Below the pieces are notes generated by a model, which searched no databases, was not told the DNA's origin, and worked only from the letters and a program-made list of their open reading frames with translations. A stretch of DNA of 64,000 bases from Euprymna scolopes (Eukaryota > Mollusca > Cephalopoda > Sepiida > Sepiolidae): contig CM044496.1 in the NCBI GenBank assembly GCA_024364805.1, positions 66,003,351 to 66,067,350 on the forward strand, given 5' to 3'. The position numbers were made by a program, and so were the translations under genes. This document shows, one piece after another, positions 35,825 to 46,720 of the stretch; within the stretch, counting starts at the first letter, position 1, and every line of letters starts with the position of its first letter.

Positions 35825-36126
35825 GACGAGATATCAACTCTTTTCAGTTATCTAATACCGAATCCAGTAATGTTCGTAAAAGTTTTTTATATCTTCAAAT
35901 ATTTCGTTATGGTGTTTGATTTGGCTACTTTGTAGAAGAAAATTGTTGCTTTTGGCTTTGAAGAACATGATTGAGAAAGGGAGAAACAATAACATCAATG
36001 TTTGGTGCATTTAAGTCAGGAAGCTGGTATCTTCAAATAGACTGGTGCTACCAGATCAGACTTCATTTATATGAGCCACTACTAATTAAGGCTAAAAATC
36101 ACCCGAGGATAAGGGTTAATGAGATG
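35825..36126 (-). repeat. R3 module followed by LINE-A tail motif
   Basis: R3 blocks run in the usual order (GATATCAACTCTTTTCAGTT, TTGGCTACTTTGTAGAAGAA, TTTGGTGCATTTAAGTCAGG), followed at 36072-36122 by CCACTACTAATTAAGGC and CACCCGAGGATAAGGGTTAA. The second part is the reverse complement of a LINE-A tail. The strand given is that of the tail; R3 itself reads on the plus strand as in its other copies. Confidence 0.6.
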
Positions 36127-36880
36127 GATACTATGAGAGAATTAAAAATCTGCACATACCACCCACTCAAAACAACTGCAGACACAGAAAACAGCAATAT
36201 TTCTTCCTTTGTCAGAAACATCATTACTGAAATGTGAGGACTAAAGGGCAAAATAGGAGGAAAAGGGAGCAAAAGTTATGAAGTTGCCGAAAAGTAAACC
36301 TCATGTCCACTTTCTACTTTCAATAATTTAAAAAATACATTTTGTTGAAGAAAGTTTTTACAGATATCATTTAAATAGATTTGGGAGAGAACCCCCATCT
36401 TTAAACCTCATAAAAAATGATGTACATAAATGATATGTGATTGTTGTAGAAGTTTTAAATATATATTGTTTAAGTGATAAGTAATCATTTCAAGATCAAA
36501 GCACTTAAGTTTGACCGCCTGTAAATATCCTTAAAAAACATAATTCAAACATTGGCAGAAGTGTAATTACTGTAAATCCTGAATGCAATTTTTTTTACAG
36601 TATGGGGGGGGGGTATCTACAAATGCTCATATCTGTGGGTGTAACCAAAATGGGGAGCTTCGGGCATTGATTCTTATATGATTAATAAAGTGTCTGTACT
36701 TTTTTTTTCATTTAGATTCCACTCCCATTTAGAGATTGGCCTACTTGTTTTCAGTTCTGAAAAAAAAGTGAGCAGTTTGCTATTTAGGAAAGGTTGAAAT
36801 GATCATACTAACAGATTTTTCTGATTTTCTGTTTTTCCCCATTCCTCCAGTTTTATTGCAATGAAATTATTGCATACTAG
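36127..36880. other. No recognisable feature
   Basis: AT-rich DNA with a G run at 36603-36612. Nothing else supported. Confidence 0.5.
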
Positions 36881-36930
36881 CAGGACCTGTTAATCGGCGT
36901 TGCCCAGTGGAAGCATGCACCCTCCTCATA
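36881..36930 (-). mobile_element. Helitron-like 3' end (minus strand)
   Basis: The complement reads CCACTGGGCAACGCCG, then after a short gap GGTCCTGCTAG and T. This is the same terminal signature as at 27040-27092 and 32560-32597. The element would extend to the right of 36930; its 5' end was not found. Confidence 0.45.
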
Positions 36931-37334
36931 AAAAATTAAACTACGGTTGTTGTTGGTGGCCAATCCCAAACGTTCTTATGTTAAGGAATTGACACCCCTA
37001 ACCTCCTCATGTTAAAAACGTCATATGAAATAGACACGCCCAACCTCGCCATGGTAAGAATGGCTTTCGGAATAGACACTCCATTTTATGAAGGTGGAGG
37101 GGATTGTCAAAGTATGTGCCTCAAGTTTAACCTTAATATATGTTGTTAGTATATCCACCTGCAAAGACTATAAACCCCAAAAAAAGAAATTGAAGAAGGG
37201 GATGGCAGTGTCATGTGGGGAGAAGTATGCTCGTTTATTACTTGTGTGTAGAACAGTTAATTACAGTGCATAATGCATGTCATTATATCTTGAAAACTAC
37301 TTGTCTCCAAAGTTAAGAGATAGTCTTATTCAGA
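36931..37334. other. Likely interior of the minus-strand Helitron-like repeat
   Basis: Moderately GC-rich DNA containing GGAATTGACACCCC, GAAATAGACACGCC and GGAATAGACACTCC in spaced diverged form (36986-37082), a small internal repeat with a period of about 45-50 bases. An open frame at 37088-37273 has no recognisable domain. Confidence 0.45.
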
Positions 37335-37650
37335 TTTGTTTACTTAGAGATCAGTACATTTTATCATCGCGGATTTTTGGATGCTGAAACCATACATGAT
37401 ATAAAAAAAGCTGTAACAAATTTATGTTTATACATTGGTGGAGACAACAGCTTGTATTTGTTTACTTAGAGATCAGTTCATTTTAACATCACATAGTTTA
37501 AGATGCTGAAACCATACATGATAAAAAGAAAGCTGCTGCGAATGTTTTTTATTGTACCAATATCTAAATAATGCAAAACGGCATAATTTACGACGCTAAA
37601 ATCCACAAAGCAATGGCATTTGCATTAGATGTAAATATTACCAGAAAAAG
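37335..37650. repeat. Tandem repeat, about 122-bp period
   Basis: TTTGTTTACTTAGAGATCAG occurs at 37335 and again at 37457. Each is followed by a GATGCTGAAACCATACATGA block. A third, weaker unit (GACGCTAAAATCC, AGAAAAAGCTGC) follows at about 37580. Non-coding. Confidence 0.75.
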
Positions 37651-38384
37651 CTGCACTAACTTATTTGTACCTAATTTACGACTATTTATTTGTATAACTT
37701 AAAAGTAAATGTTATGGTAAGTTTTTGTAAACATTAATCTGTAACATCACGGAAAATTGATGATAGAAAATTATTATTGAGTTAAAACAATCCGTGTCAA
37801 TATAGTGTGCGTAGTAAAAAGGTGAGGGTATAACTACGTAAAGTTGTGAATATGAGCATGGTGCAATTTTTTTTTTTATTTGGTTTAATATACATAAAAG
37901 TAATGTTTTGTGTAGATTGAGCAGCCATATTGAATAAGATTTGACGTGTTCATTTTTTGTATGAATGTGTGCATTCCGGAATAGAATTTTATAGTCAGCT
38001 AATGAGATAAGTTAGAATATTAGTGGGGAGAAATCATTATTGAATAGTAAAGTGTAAATGTAGTTGTATGTGTATGAGTGTTCCATCCAGTTATATAATT
38101 TATATATGTATTAGATATAATTTATATGAAACAATTTCATTGGAATAAAATGAAAAATTTATGAAAAAATTTCCAATCAATTTGAAGCCATCTTTTATAG
38201 GATGCCCTCTAATATAAATGTGGTAGTGTGATAACAGAGATTATTCTAGTTAAGAGTAAAATAGAAATTTTATCACTTGTAGAACAAAAATGACCAATGA
38301 CATCCATTTCCTCACATTGTTTATGGTTTTGTGACTAATTTGTTTTAAATGTAAATTTTATATATTTTCTGCAAATAAATGATG
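37651..38384. other. No recognisable feature
   Basis: AT-rich DNA, nothing supported. Confidence 0.5.
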
Positions 38385-38590
38385 CAATGTGTAGTATTTG
38401 TTCTGATACTACACTTCATGTTTTTTTTCTTGGTCAGTTAAAAATTAATCCTTCTAGACTGAGCTAATTTTTATTTTTGTCACAATCCAGAATACTCCTT
38501 TTTTGGAGGAGTTGAATTTTCGTCAAATTAACATGAGACTGTGTTTAACTGCCCTCATGGGGAGGCAATTATATAGGGACATACATTGTC
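38385..38590 (-). repeat. R-H hairpin repeat, copy
   Basis: Contains TGTAGTATTTGTTCTGATAC then TACACTTCATG, a hairpin with a stem of about 10 bases (AGTGTAGTA paired with TACTACAC). The blocks CTGAGCTAATTTTTATTTTT and CACAATCCAGAATACTCC align with 11580 and with the reverse complement of 47935. The strand is set relative to 47935, where the hairpin reads first as AAGTGTAGT. Non-coding. Confidence 0.65.
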
Positions 38591-39700
38591 AAGATCTTAT
38601 TTGTTCTATAAAATAAAATTTAAAAAAATAAATCAGAGAATAAAGATTAAACTAGTTAACATATTACAACCTCCTGGGGCCCCATATGATCGTCTATCGA
38701 ATAATGAAATAATGCAAGCACTTTAATCATATAAAATGTGAGTTTTGTAGTTATAGAATCGCCAATACCGTCATAAAACTAATGATTTTGTTGTCGCTTC
38801 TATCTAGCTGACTTCTCACCTACCTTGCATTCACTATTATGGGAGAACCTGTACTTGATGCTGTGTTCCCAATTGCATGTATGTGTCAATCAAGGGAGAT
38901 AATGTCATTAACACTTGAGGTTCACAGATATTCACCCATCTGGTACTGACTATGTGCAACATAACATAAATTCAGTGATCTAATGAGAATCAGTGTGTCA
39001 ACTTGATGATCCAACTCTTCATTCTTGATTTAAGTACCTGGCCATAACTAATTAATAGTTTTTTTTCTTGTTCCCTTCTCAAATCCAGCTGTCCTTTGTT
39101 TTTTCTGATCCTGATACTAAAAATCTTTTTCATACATTTAGTTTGTGACACCTACATGGTAATGCTTTGGAGACTGGTACAAAGAGCTAACATTTAATGA
39201 AGTGAAACTTTCCCTGTTTAATAATAACTCACACCTGTCCTATATAGTATCATGCTTCCTTCCTTTGTTGTGTACTGTGACAAAAATGGGGTCCAATCAG
39301 CAGATTCTCCAAAGTATGCCAGTGTTTCTCTAAATGGAAGCCCAAATAAAAAAAAAAAAATGGAAAAAAAGTAAAAACTGAAAGAAACAAAAGGAAACCT
39401 GAAGCAGCAGCAGCAGCTAAGGACTACATATAAAGATGGCCATCTTTCAAAGAAAGAGTACCTGAAATTTTGATCCCCTGATGGTTAACTTCCAAAATTG
39501 TATGGCCTCCTGAAAATACGTAAACGAGATACACCATTCAGATAGAATGTATTGATCAAGGACTGGCTACAACTTACCTGACAAAACAGCATCCTATTCT
39601 GCCCACTAGAATATAGTTAGAGTTTTGCATATTATATAAGTGATCAAACTTATTTCACAATCAGTTCTCTCTTAATGCTGTTTGTAAATCACTCTAACAA
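38591..39700. other. No recognisable gene
   Basis: Mixed AT-rich DNA. CAGCAGCAGCAGC near 39404 is a short trinucleotide run. No coding domain recognised on either strand. Confidence 0.45.
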
Positions 39701-39798
39701 GTTTTCAAAAGGGGTCAAGAATATTATTCTAAACGTTTTTCAAAGGTCAAGAATATCATTCTAAATGTTTTTCAAAGGTTAAGAATATCATTCTGAAC
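39701..39798. repeat. Three-copy 32-34-bp tandem repeat
   Basis: Units start at 39701, 39735 and 39767. Each contains AAGAATAT.ATTCT after a GTTTTTCAAAGG-like start. The last two are nearly identical, and the first has two extra bases. Confidence 0.85.
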
Positions 39799-41527
39799 TT
39801 AGTTTTTTATTAAAATAAAAAAGAATTTTAATTCAGAATATTTTATTTGAATTAAAAATATTTTATCTATCAATCTGAGTCCTCATTGATGTGCTGGTCC
39901 AATTGCTCATTTGTAATTACTTGCAAGAATAATTGATCAATACTTTTACGCTCATAAAATTTGACTAAAGTATCTTTTGTTCAATTATTTGCAAGATCAC
40001 ACAGCACAAAGAACATTTGAGATGGTTCATTAAAGGAAGAGGACAACAAAGAGGAGGACATGTTCAAACAGGTGTAATATATTGATTCTGCTTGAATACT
40101 CAAAGAAATACAAATAGGATAATGTTTTTTTCTGTTTCGAATGGGTAACTTTGTAATTGGTTAGCAAAAACGTTTTCATATTCTTAAAGATAAATTCTGT
40201 ATTAGCATCTGATTCTTTTGTTGTGAAAAACAAGTTGAGAATCATATTCAACACCTGACAAAACCTTGAAGATAGTGCCAACATTAATCAGAAGGCACAC
40301 TAGTCTGTCCGTCAAATCATGACCAGATGAACCAAACACTGGAAAACTATGAGAACCGAGATGGCAGAGGGGCACACAATGCAAGACATGGAAAATTGGA
40401 ACACTGTATTCACAACCCTATCAAAGTCTTTTATATATCAACACTCGTCACAACCAAAAAAAAACTAGTTCTACAAGAGGAACGTTGAGACAACATTCTC
40501 AGACAGATATTGGTTTAAAGTTAAACTTGTTTTCACATAACAACAAATACTAAGTCTACATCTACAATGCTACAATATTACCACGACCATAAAGATGGAA
40601 TCAAGAGTTACCAAAAACACATGATCAAAGAATTCTTGGAGCTCATAACAGATCCGACAAAAGAAACAAGGGAACAAATATGTGAAGGGCTCTTTTTACA
40701 ATTAAGATTGGACGTGTCATTGCATAATGTAGTCAGAAAAAAAAAAACATTTCGATATCTAAATACACATCTTAACGTGCACTTTTTCAACTTAATGGTT
40801 TTAAGTAATAAAGAAATGTGTGTTGCAATTAAACCAACACACACAGATTCACAACATTGTTTAAAATGGCAATAGATTCACAAAATTGTTTATAGCTTTA
40901 AAATGGCTACCAAAAATCCTCAAATGAAGATTTATTTGAGATTATACTTTTTTTTTTTTAAACATCTCCACATTTAAAATCAATAATCAATTGTGAAATA
41001 TTACTGTTGTTTTTATCTATGTTAATGTTAAAAAAAAATCTAGTCTGAATAAGAATTTCTAACATTTGATAGAATTTTGGTTAGAAAGTAAGAAATAATC
41101 TTGTTAATCCACCTTGGATGGTTTGAAAACTTATTTATTGTAAGAAAATGTCCATTAAAAGTAGAGGCAAATAGAAAATGTAAATAAAAATAGCCCAAGT
41201 GTTATTTTGTAGTGTGTTTTTACTGAAAATACAATTGAGATGAACTAAAAAAAAAAAATAATAATAAATAAATAATAAAAAAATAACTTCTAAAATAAAC
41301 TAGATGAAAAATACTAGATTTGGACTAAATTGTGGCTTTTAAGTCCAGGAATGAACACATTCTATATCACATAGACTTTTAAAATTTTACATTATATTTC
41401 TGCTTGGTCTTAGAAATTACAAAAATATTAAATTCAACAAATTTACGCTTATTTTATAAAATCTTCAAGAATCCCCCCCCCCACCAAAAAAAATAAATAA
41501 ATATTGCTTGATTACTATTTTATGGTT
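39799..41527. other. AT-rich DNA with unassigned ORFs
   Basis: Two overlapping minus-strand frames at 40030-40384 contain HCVPLCHLGSHSFPVFGSSG and FTTKESDANTEFIFKNMK. A plus-strand frame at 40567-40875 contains KEFLELITDPTKETREQICE. Their composition is less AT-driven than most open frames here, but I recognise no family. They may be remnants of an old transposon ORF or chance. The rest, from 40880, is AT-rich with nothing supported. Confidence 0.35.
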
Positions 41528-41875
41528 CTTGCCCAGAATTCTCCCTGCATTAAAAAGCAAAAATAAAAAATCTGCATGATCTACTTAACCATGATAAAAT
41601 GAAAATATCCCAAAAACACAAATTGATCAAGTAGTTTTATGAGTAATGGAAAATAAACTGTCTTACCTACCATTTTAAAAATGAATTAAAAAAAAAGGTG
41701 AGATAATTCAACAATTATTCTAAATTGCAAAATTTATGTTGTAATGCCTACAAATTCCCATTAATCACTTAAAAATAATTTTCTTTATAAGAATTAAATT
41801 ATTAGACCAATTTATGATTTTTGGAATATATTTTCATTTTATAACATTAAAAAAAGTGTTTTTAATATAGGGGAG
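41528..41875. mobile_element. TIR-A non-autonomous element, copy 3
   Basis: Starts GCCCAGAATTCTCCCTG and carries AAATTGATCAAGTAGTTTTA, then the usual right-hand block GACCAATTTATGATTTTTGG. The right terminal end has decayed, so the end coordinate is approximate. Non-coding. Confidence 0.65.
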
Positions 41876-42510
41876 GGGATTTTAAGAACCTGCTTTTTAA
41901 AAATTTATTTTATTCATACAAAGGGTATTGTTACTATAAGTAAAATTATTTGCAAGAAGGTTTTAAAAATATGTTCATGCACTTTCCTGTATCAATTTGT
42001 GGAAGATTTTGCTTTGTGCTATAATAGTCAGCTATAATATTTATTAATAAAATTAATTCAGCTGTGTTACATCCAATAGTTATGATTCACAATAGTAAAA
42101 CAATACAACCTGACTTTTTGCTTACAGATCAAATTGTTCTTATAGAAAGAGTTGAATGAATGGAACATTTATCCTACTCTTGTCGCTCATTAATTGTCAT
42201 TATTTATTGCCTTTAAGGAAGTTTCCTCCTCAACCTGAAAATATAATTATAATTAGACTAGCAACACAATTTTGTTGAGTTAAATGTGGAACATGATTGT
42301 AACTAATTTGTGACAACTAAATCCTGAAATGACCTCAGATTTTCTTTATCTTTTTATCTACATAATATTCTTGCTTTGTCTCAGAATCTATTAACATATG
42401 ATATCTAACAAAGTTATGCTTACTTTATAGGATATTTAAAAACAGACTTTTTTTCTATTGATAATTATAGAAACCATTTATATTTTGAAAATTTTAATTT
42501 TTTTTATACT
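41876..42510. other. No recognisable feature
   Basis: AT-rich DNA. A block near 42365-42440 (TTGCTTTGTCTCAGAATC) weakly resembles 41400-41460, but the match is too poor to call a repeat. Confidence 0.4.
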
Positions 42511-42697
42511 CTTGGATCATCACTTATCAAGGACACTCAAAGATTAATGAGAAAACGATTGTCAGTTGAAAAATGAATTTCTTTTTAAAATTCCATACAG
42601 GTTCCCGAGTTCAACAAGATGCACCTAAAGGTCAGAGGTTACATCATCAGAAACATTGAAAGAGTAAAAACAGTAGTTTAAATAATTCAAAGAATAA
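42511..42697 (-). mobile_element. Short TIR-B-type unit with LINE-A tail motif
   Basis: On the plus strand GGATCATCACTTATCAAGGA (LINE-A tail, inverted) leads into AAACGATTGTCAGTTGAAAA, then GGTCAGAGGTTACATC and AACAGTAGTTTAAATAATTC, the TIR-B arm. Read on the minus strand this is a compact unit of about 190 bases that begins with the TIR-B end and finishes with the LINE-A tail and an A-rich run (TATAAAAAAAATTAAAAT). This is the clearest single-arm copy in the window. Confidence 0.6.
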
Positions 42698-42957
42698 AAA
42701 ATTTAGTAAGAATTATGTTAAAAATTGTTCTATAAAAATGCTTATGTTTATTATTGTAACACATGAAGAGAGTGTTCGCTAACAGGGAGATCCAGGTTCA
42801 ATTATATCTCTGTATAGTAGCCAACAGTCGAGCTATTTATAAGAAAAATAAAGATGGCGACTGAAGTCTGACAATAAAATCTGAATAACCATGGTTCTGA
42901 TTGGTGAAATTGTTAACTTTAAACAAAAGTATATAAGATAGGCTCCATCTATTATCA
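42698..42957. other. Spacer, weak B-box-like motif
   Basis: CCAGGTTCAATTATATC near 42790 resembles a Pol III B box without a credible A box. No gene called. Confidence 0.35.
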
Positions 42958-43482
42958 CAACTTTCAGTATCCTATATAAAGTCACTATTTACATTATGCA
43001 CAGAGTATTGTTCCAACATTTAGGCTCGTGCACCAATCACTAGCCTCTCTTTCTTGGACAGAGTGTAAAACAGAATTTCTAATTTAACAGGTCCAGTATT
43101 TGTTTTACAAGTATTTCCACAAAATATATTCCAATAAACTTATTACACTTTGTATCCCCTACATGTAAATATACGCAAGCCATCTGATTAGCAGCAAAAT
43201 CCCACTCCCACTCACTATAGAGATCCCTAGATATCTATACACCAGTAGATTTCCTATTCTAATAAATTCTTTCCTTGAACTGCTTATCTTAAGAAATTTT
43301 CTCCTAGTTCCTGACCATACTAACATACAGAATGTTAAGTATAATCTGAGCAAACATCTAGCTGCCTAATTCCTCAACAAGATAAATAAATCTTATAAAT
43401 ATGGGCCCTACCACAGTAGTCCTTTACAATTCAGTGACAATATATCTTGTATGAGTTTAACAACAACAAAAAAAAACTTGTT
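42958..43482 (+). mobile_element. LINE-A fragment, 3' end
   Basis: Plus-strand translation gives SLSFLDRV.NRISNLTGP, matching SLSLLHRVQKRVANLISP at 53755-56126, then LFYKYFHKIYSNKL, matching LFYKYFNGECSDEL. Nucleotides at 43150-43230 match the HPY.EIPRY region, and YNLSKHLAA-like residues end the ORF near 43370. The tail runs to an A-rich end near 43482. Several stops and frame shifts. The start is ragged near the VRPRMEY region, so only the last part of ORF2 is left. Confidence 0.8.
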
Positions 43483-43597
43483 TCATTAAAAACTTCTTTA
43501 CCTCTTTGATTGATACAATGAAATTAATCACATAATAATGACACAAGATCACACTAGGCACAAAAGTTCATGTCTAGCAAGCACTCGTTCAAATATT

Positions 43598-44062
43598 TCT
43601 CTATGGCTGTAAAACCTGACCAATAAGAACTGCAAATCTCAAAATGCTAGAAGTGTTCAACCTATACTACTTCTGCTGAATTTTGTGGGTCTGCTGGCAC
43701 CATTTTGTTTCTTATACCCAAATTTGGATGCAATGTAGGTTACCCTACCACCTATCTTAAAAGGAAGACTTTGTTAGTTTGGCCATGCTGTGTGCCACAA
43801 TACAGGAGAGTTTATCCATGAAGCAATAGCTCCGGAACCACTCCAAGGTTGGCGAAGATGTCCAGAGGGCCAGTTGAAGACATGGTTATACACCATCAAA
43901 GCAGACATAGAACCTAGTTCCGGTCCTCAGGTTCGCAGCTGGTCCTGGGACTGGTTGTCCATCATTTTCTTGGATGCTGTGGATTGTCATGTATGGTCCG
44001 GGATGCTGTGTGTTCTACAGAAGGAGCTAGCTCAACCCATTCTGGGTGAATGTCACCTCAAA
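43598..44062 (+). mobile_element. LINE fragment of a second type
   Basis: Encodes LYGCKT.PIRTANLKMLEVF (43600-43660), then in changing frames FGHAVCHNTGEFIHEAIAPE and RCPEGQLKTWLYTIKADIEP before degrading near 44060. The order ETWPIRTAD..LEVF, RLRWFGHAAR, RRPGGQLKTW..TIKADLEP is that of a LINE ORF2 C-terminal region common in molluscs and other invertebrates. The open frame 43790-44074 is its longest intact piece. No RT core. It is a different family from the LINE-A fragment 115 bases upstream. Confidence 0.75.
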
Positions 44063-45059
44063 TCAATAAAATAAATGGGAATTGGCAGCAGTTAATTGGA
44101 TAGCAATGTGGACCAAGGACCTGAGTCTGTCAAATTCAAAGATCACTTTCACTTACAGGCGTTAGTGAGCTTCATGTGATCTCACCTGTAAGTACCTTAT
44201 TCTAGAAAAAACTGGAAAACTAAAATGAAGAATAGAATCGAGCTGGTCAAAAAAGTTGTACTATGCTGATTCATATGTAAAATTACTTATTTGTCTGCCT
44301 CTTACAAACAAAATGTGTAGCACAAGGTCAGATTTTAAGATTTGGGTTGTGATTTGTCTAGTGATTAAAAAGGAAACACAGAATCAGGTGCAAATAATTA
44401 CATATAAAACACCATCATCTTACTCTCACAAGTTAGAGTGATTCAGGCTACAAGCAATAAACTAATCTTTCCCTTTTTCAGAGGAAGTGCCTGGGTTGCC
44501 CTGTTAGTATTTTCTAGTTGGGATTTCTCAAGTTGTTAGCAATAAACACCTTTTCAAAGGAGTGTCTTCTAGAACTGCACAGAATCAGGACCCAACCATG
44601 AAACAAGCCTTTTCAACAATGACCTAGACTCTTATAGCTTTAGAGCCAAAAGAAAAATCCTCCGGTTGGAAGTAAAAAATGGAAAGTGGATTTTCAGTTT
44701 ACTTTTGATAACGTAACTCTCACTTCCTCTTAATTTTGTTCTCTAGTTCTCACAATCCATGAGATGTTTCTGATAAAAGAGAAATAATTGCAGATTTTTG
44801 ACGGTTGCCTTTTTGAAGTAAGTGGCATGTGAAGATTTTTTTATGTTTTCATAGTATTTTTTCACCATTCCACTACCAATATATACACCTCACTAACCTT
44901 TAAATGGTGACTCATCAATAAAAACAAACAAAAAAATAAACATATTCTTGTCTGAGATATGTGTAATTTACTATCACTGTTTATTTCACTTTTTTTTTGA
45001 GGTTATCAAACATTCCCTTTTAAATGTAGGAATTACTTGATTTCTAACAGTGGTTTTAG
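44063..45059. other. No recognisable gene
   Basis: AT-rich DNA. A short inverted repeat occurs near 44153-44192 (CTTACAGGCGTTAGTGAG against TCACCTGTAAG). No coding domain recognised. Confidence 0.4.
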
Positions 45060-45130
45060 TGACAAAAGATGAAGTGTAGTATCAGAATAAATACTATACT
45101 TTGCTCTAAGCCAAAAAGTCAAGTATGAAC
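45060..45130 (+). repeat. R-H hairpin core, partial copy
   Basis: GATGAAGTGTAGTATCAGAA then TAAATACTATACTTTGCTC reproduces the R-H hairpin with one stem mismatch, followed by CCAAAAAGTCAAG as in other copies. The sequence upstream is not shared, so only the hairpin end is present. Confidence 0.6.
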
Positions 45131-46002
45131 TTCAAATGTCAGAGATTTAATCCAGAATAAAAATGTTCTTATTCAATAGTTTTAAACTTTTATATTTTTT
45201 AATTATATAAGAATGGAGCAGACAAAATGATCGATTCTTTTGCAGACAAACTATTTTAAAATAGAATATATAAATATGTAAATATATGTTTGTCTAGTTA
45301 AACTTTTAGTAATCATTGATTAAGATTTTGAGTCATTATCATCATATCATGCCAATCGCATATCCATATACACATGGTGCTATTTTCTTCAGAGATGAAT
45401 GTAGAATGAAGTTGTTAACCACCATGTGTGATACTTTAAATTTTTGTTTTTGTCAGATTTGTATTGCTTTTTCTTTTATGTTGCTGTATGATTTACAGAA
45501 TGTACACTACATTCCCCTTGCCTACCTTACTCGGTCTACCCCTTGCCACTCTACTCGGTCTTTAATTCATTTTTTTTTCTTACTTTATCTCCATCAGTTC
45601 AGACCTCAGTCGAAGTTGTAGGGCTATCACTGCCAAATTTAAAATCTGCTATACCTAAATACATTCTTTTTTCAGATTAAATATAGCAGAAAGTGATGCA
45701 ATAGTATACCCTTCTAGCTTCTGGTAAGTGATTAATATTAACATTCATCAAATTCAATCCGTTTAGATTGTGGTAAGAGCACCGAGGCCTAACAAGGAGT
45801 AACATTGTATGATGTTAGATGGTTGGTAGGATCAGCATTCAAGGCGGTTGGCTAATTTGTGATAAGTGTTTAAAACTGCTCTGTTATGTTCTATTTAGGG
45901 CTGATCTACAGAAATCTTTTACTATGAGTTTGATGAACTTAATTTATTAAATAGATTTATAGAAAATTATTCAAATATGGCATTTAAATTTGATTTGCAA
46001 GT
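45131..46002. other. No recognisable gene; small direct repeat
   Basis: At 45513-45562 CCCCTTGCCTACCTTACTCG recurs as CCCCTTGCCACTCTACTCGG. An open frame at 45316-45621 covers it without a recognisable domain. Nothing else supported. Confidence 0.45.
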
Positions 46003-46720
46003 ACAGGCTCTTATGGAAGGCGGTGTGCGAGTGCAGGCTCCTATGGAAGGCNNNNNNNNNNNNNNNNNNNNNNNNNNNNNNNNNNNNNNNNNNNNNNNNN
46101 NNNNNNNNNNNNNNNNNNNNNNNNNNNNNNNNNNNNNNNNNNNNNNNNNNNNNNNNNNNNNNNNNNNNNNNNNNNNNNNNNNNNNNNNNNNNNNNNNNNN
46201 NNNNNNNNNNNNNNNNNNNNNNNNNNNNNNNNNNNNNNNNNNNNNNNNNNNNNNNNNNNNNNNNNNNNNNNNNNNNNNNNNNNNNNNNNNNNNNNNNNNN
46301 NNNNNNNNNNNNNNNNNNNNNNNNNNNNNNNNNGGCGGTGTGCGAGTGCAGGCTCTTATGGAAGGCGGTGTGCATGTTTAGACTCTTATAGAAAGAAAAT
46401 TATGTTTAGCCTAGAAATTGGTGCATATGTGTTTGTGCTTGGGCTGTTAGAGAAAGCTATTCGTGTGTTCATTTAGGCTATTAGAGAAAATGGTGTGTGT
46501 GTATTTAGGCTATCATAGAAAGTGGTATGCATTTAGGCTATTACAGAAAGTAGTATATGTGCTTAGACTATTACAGAAAGTGTGCGCGTATGTGTTTAGG
46601 CTCATAAAAAATACTGTGCATGCTTAAATCCATAGAAAATGGTGTGTGTGTGTGTCTTTAGGCTATTATAGAAAGCAATCTGCCTCTAGGATATTATACA
46701 AAGCCTTTCAGACTTTTGTA
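46003..46720. repeat. 30-bp minisatellite array with assembly gap
   Basis: The unit is GGCGGTGTGCGAGTGCAGGC plus TCTTATGGAA, 30 bases. Near-identical units flank an N gap (46052-46333, 282 bases) that is most likely more of the same array. From about 46380 the units decay stepwise (TTTAGGCTATTAGAGAAA, TTTAGGCTATTACAGAAA and so on, mixed with GTGTGT runs) to about 46720. Since 30 is divisible by 3, all frames stay open, and the 133-134-residue open frames drawn through the gap are artefacts. Confidence 0.85.

Noticed and set aside
42770-42850. Possible tRNA gene or SINE
   Set aside because: A B-box-like motif is present, but there is no credible A box and no cloverleaf.
45971-46391. Open frames of 133-134 residues on both strands
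   Set aside because: They run through the 282-base gap and a 30-bp minisatellite whose period keeps every frame open.
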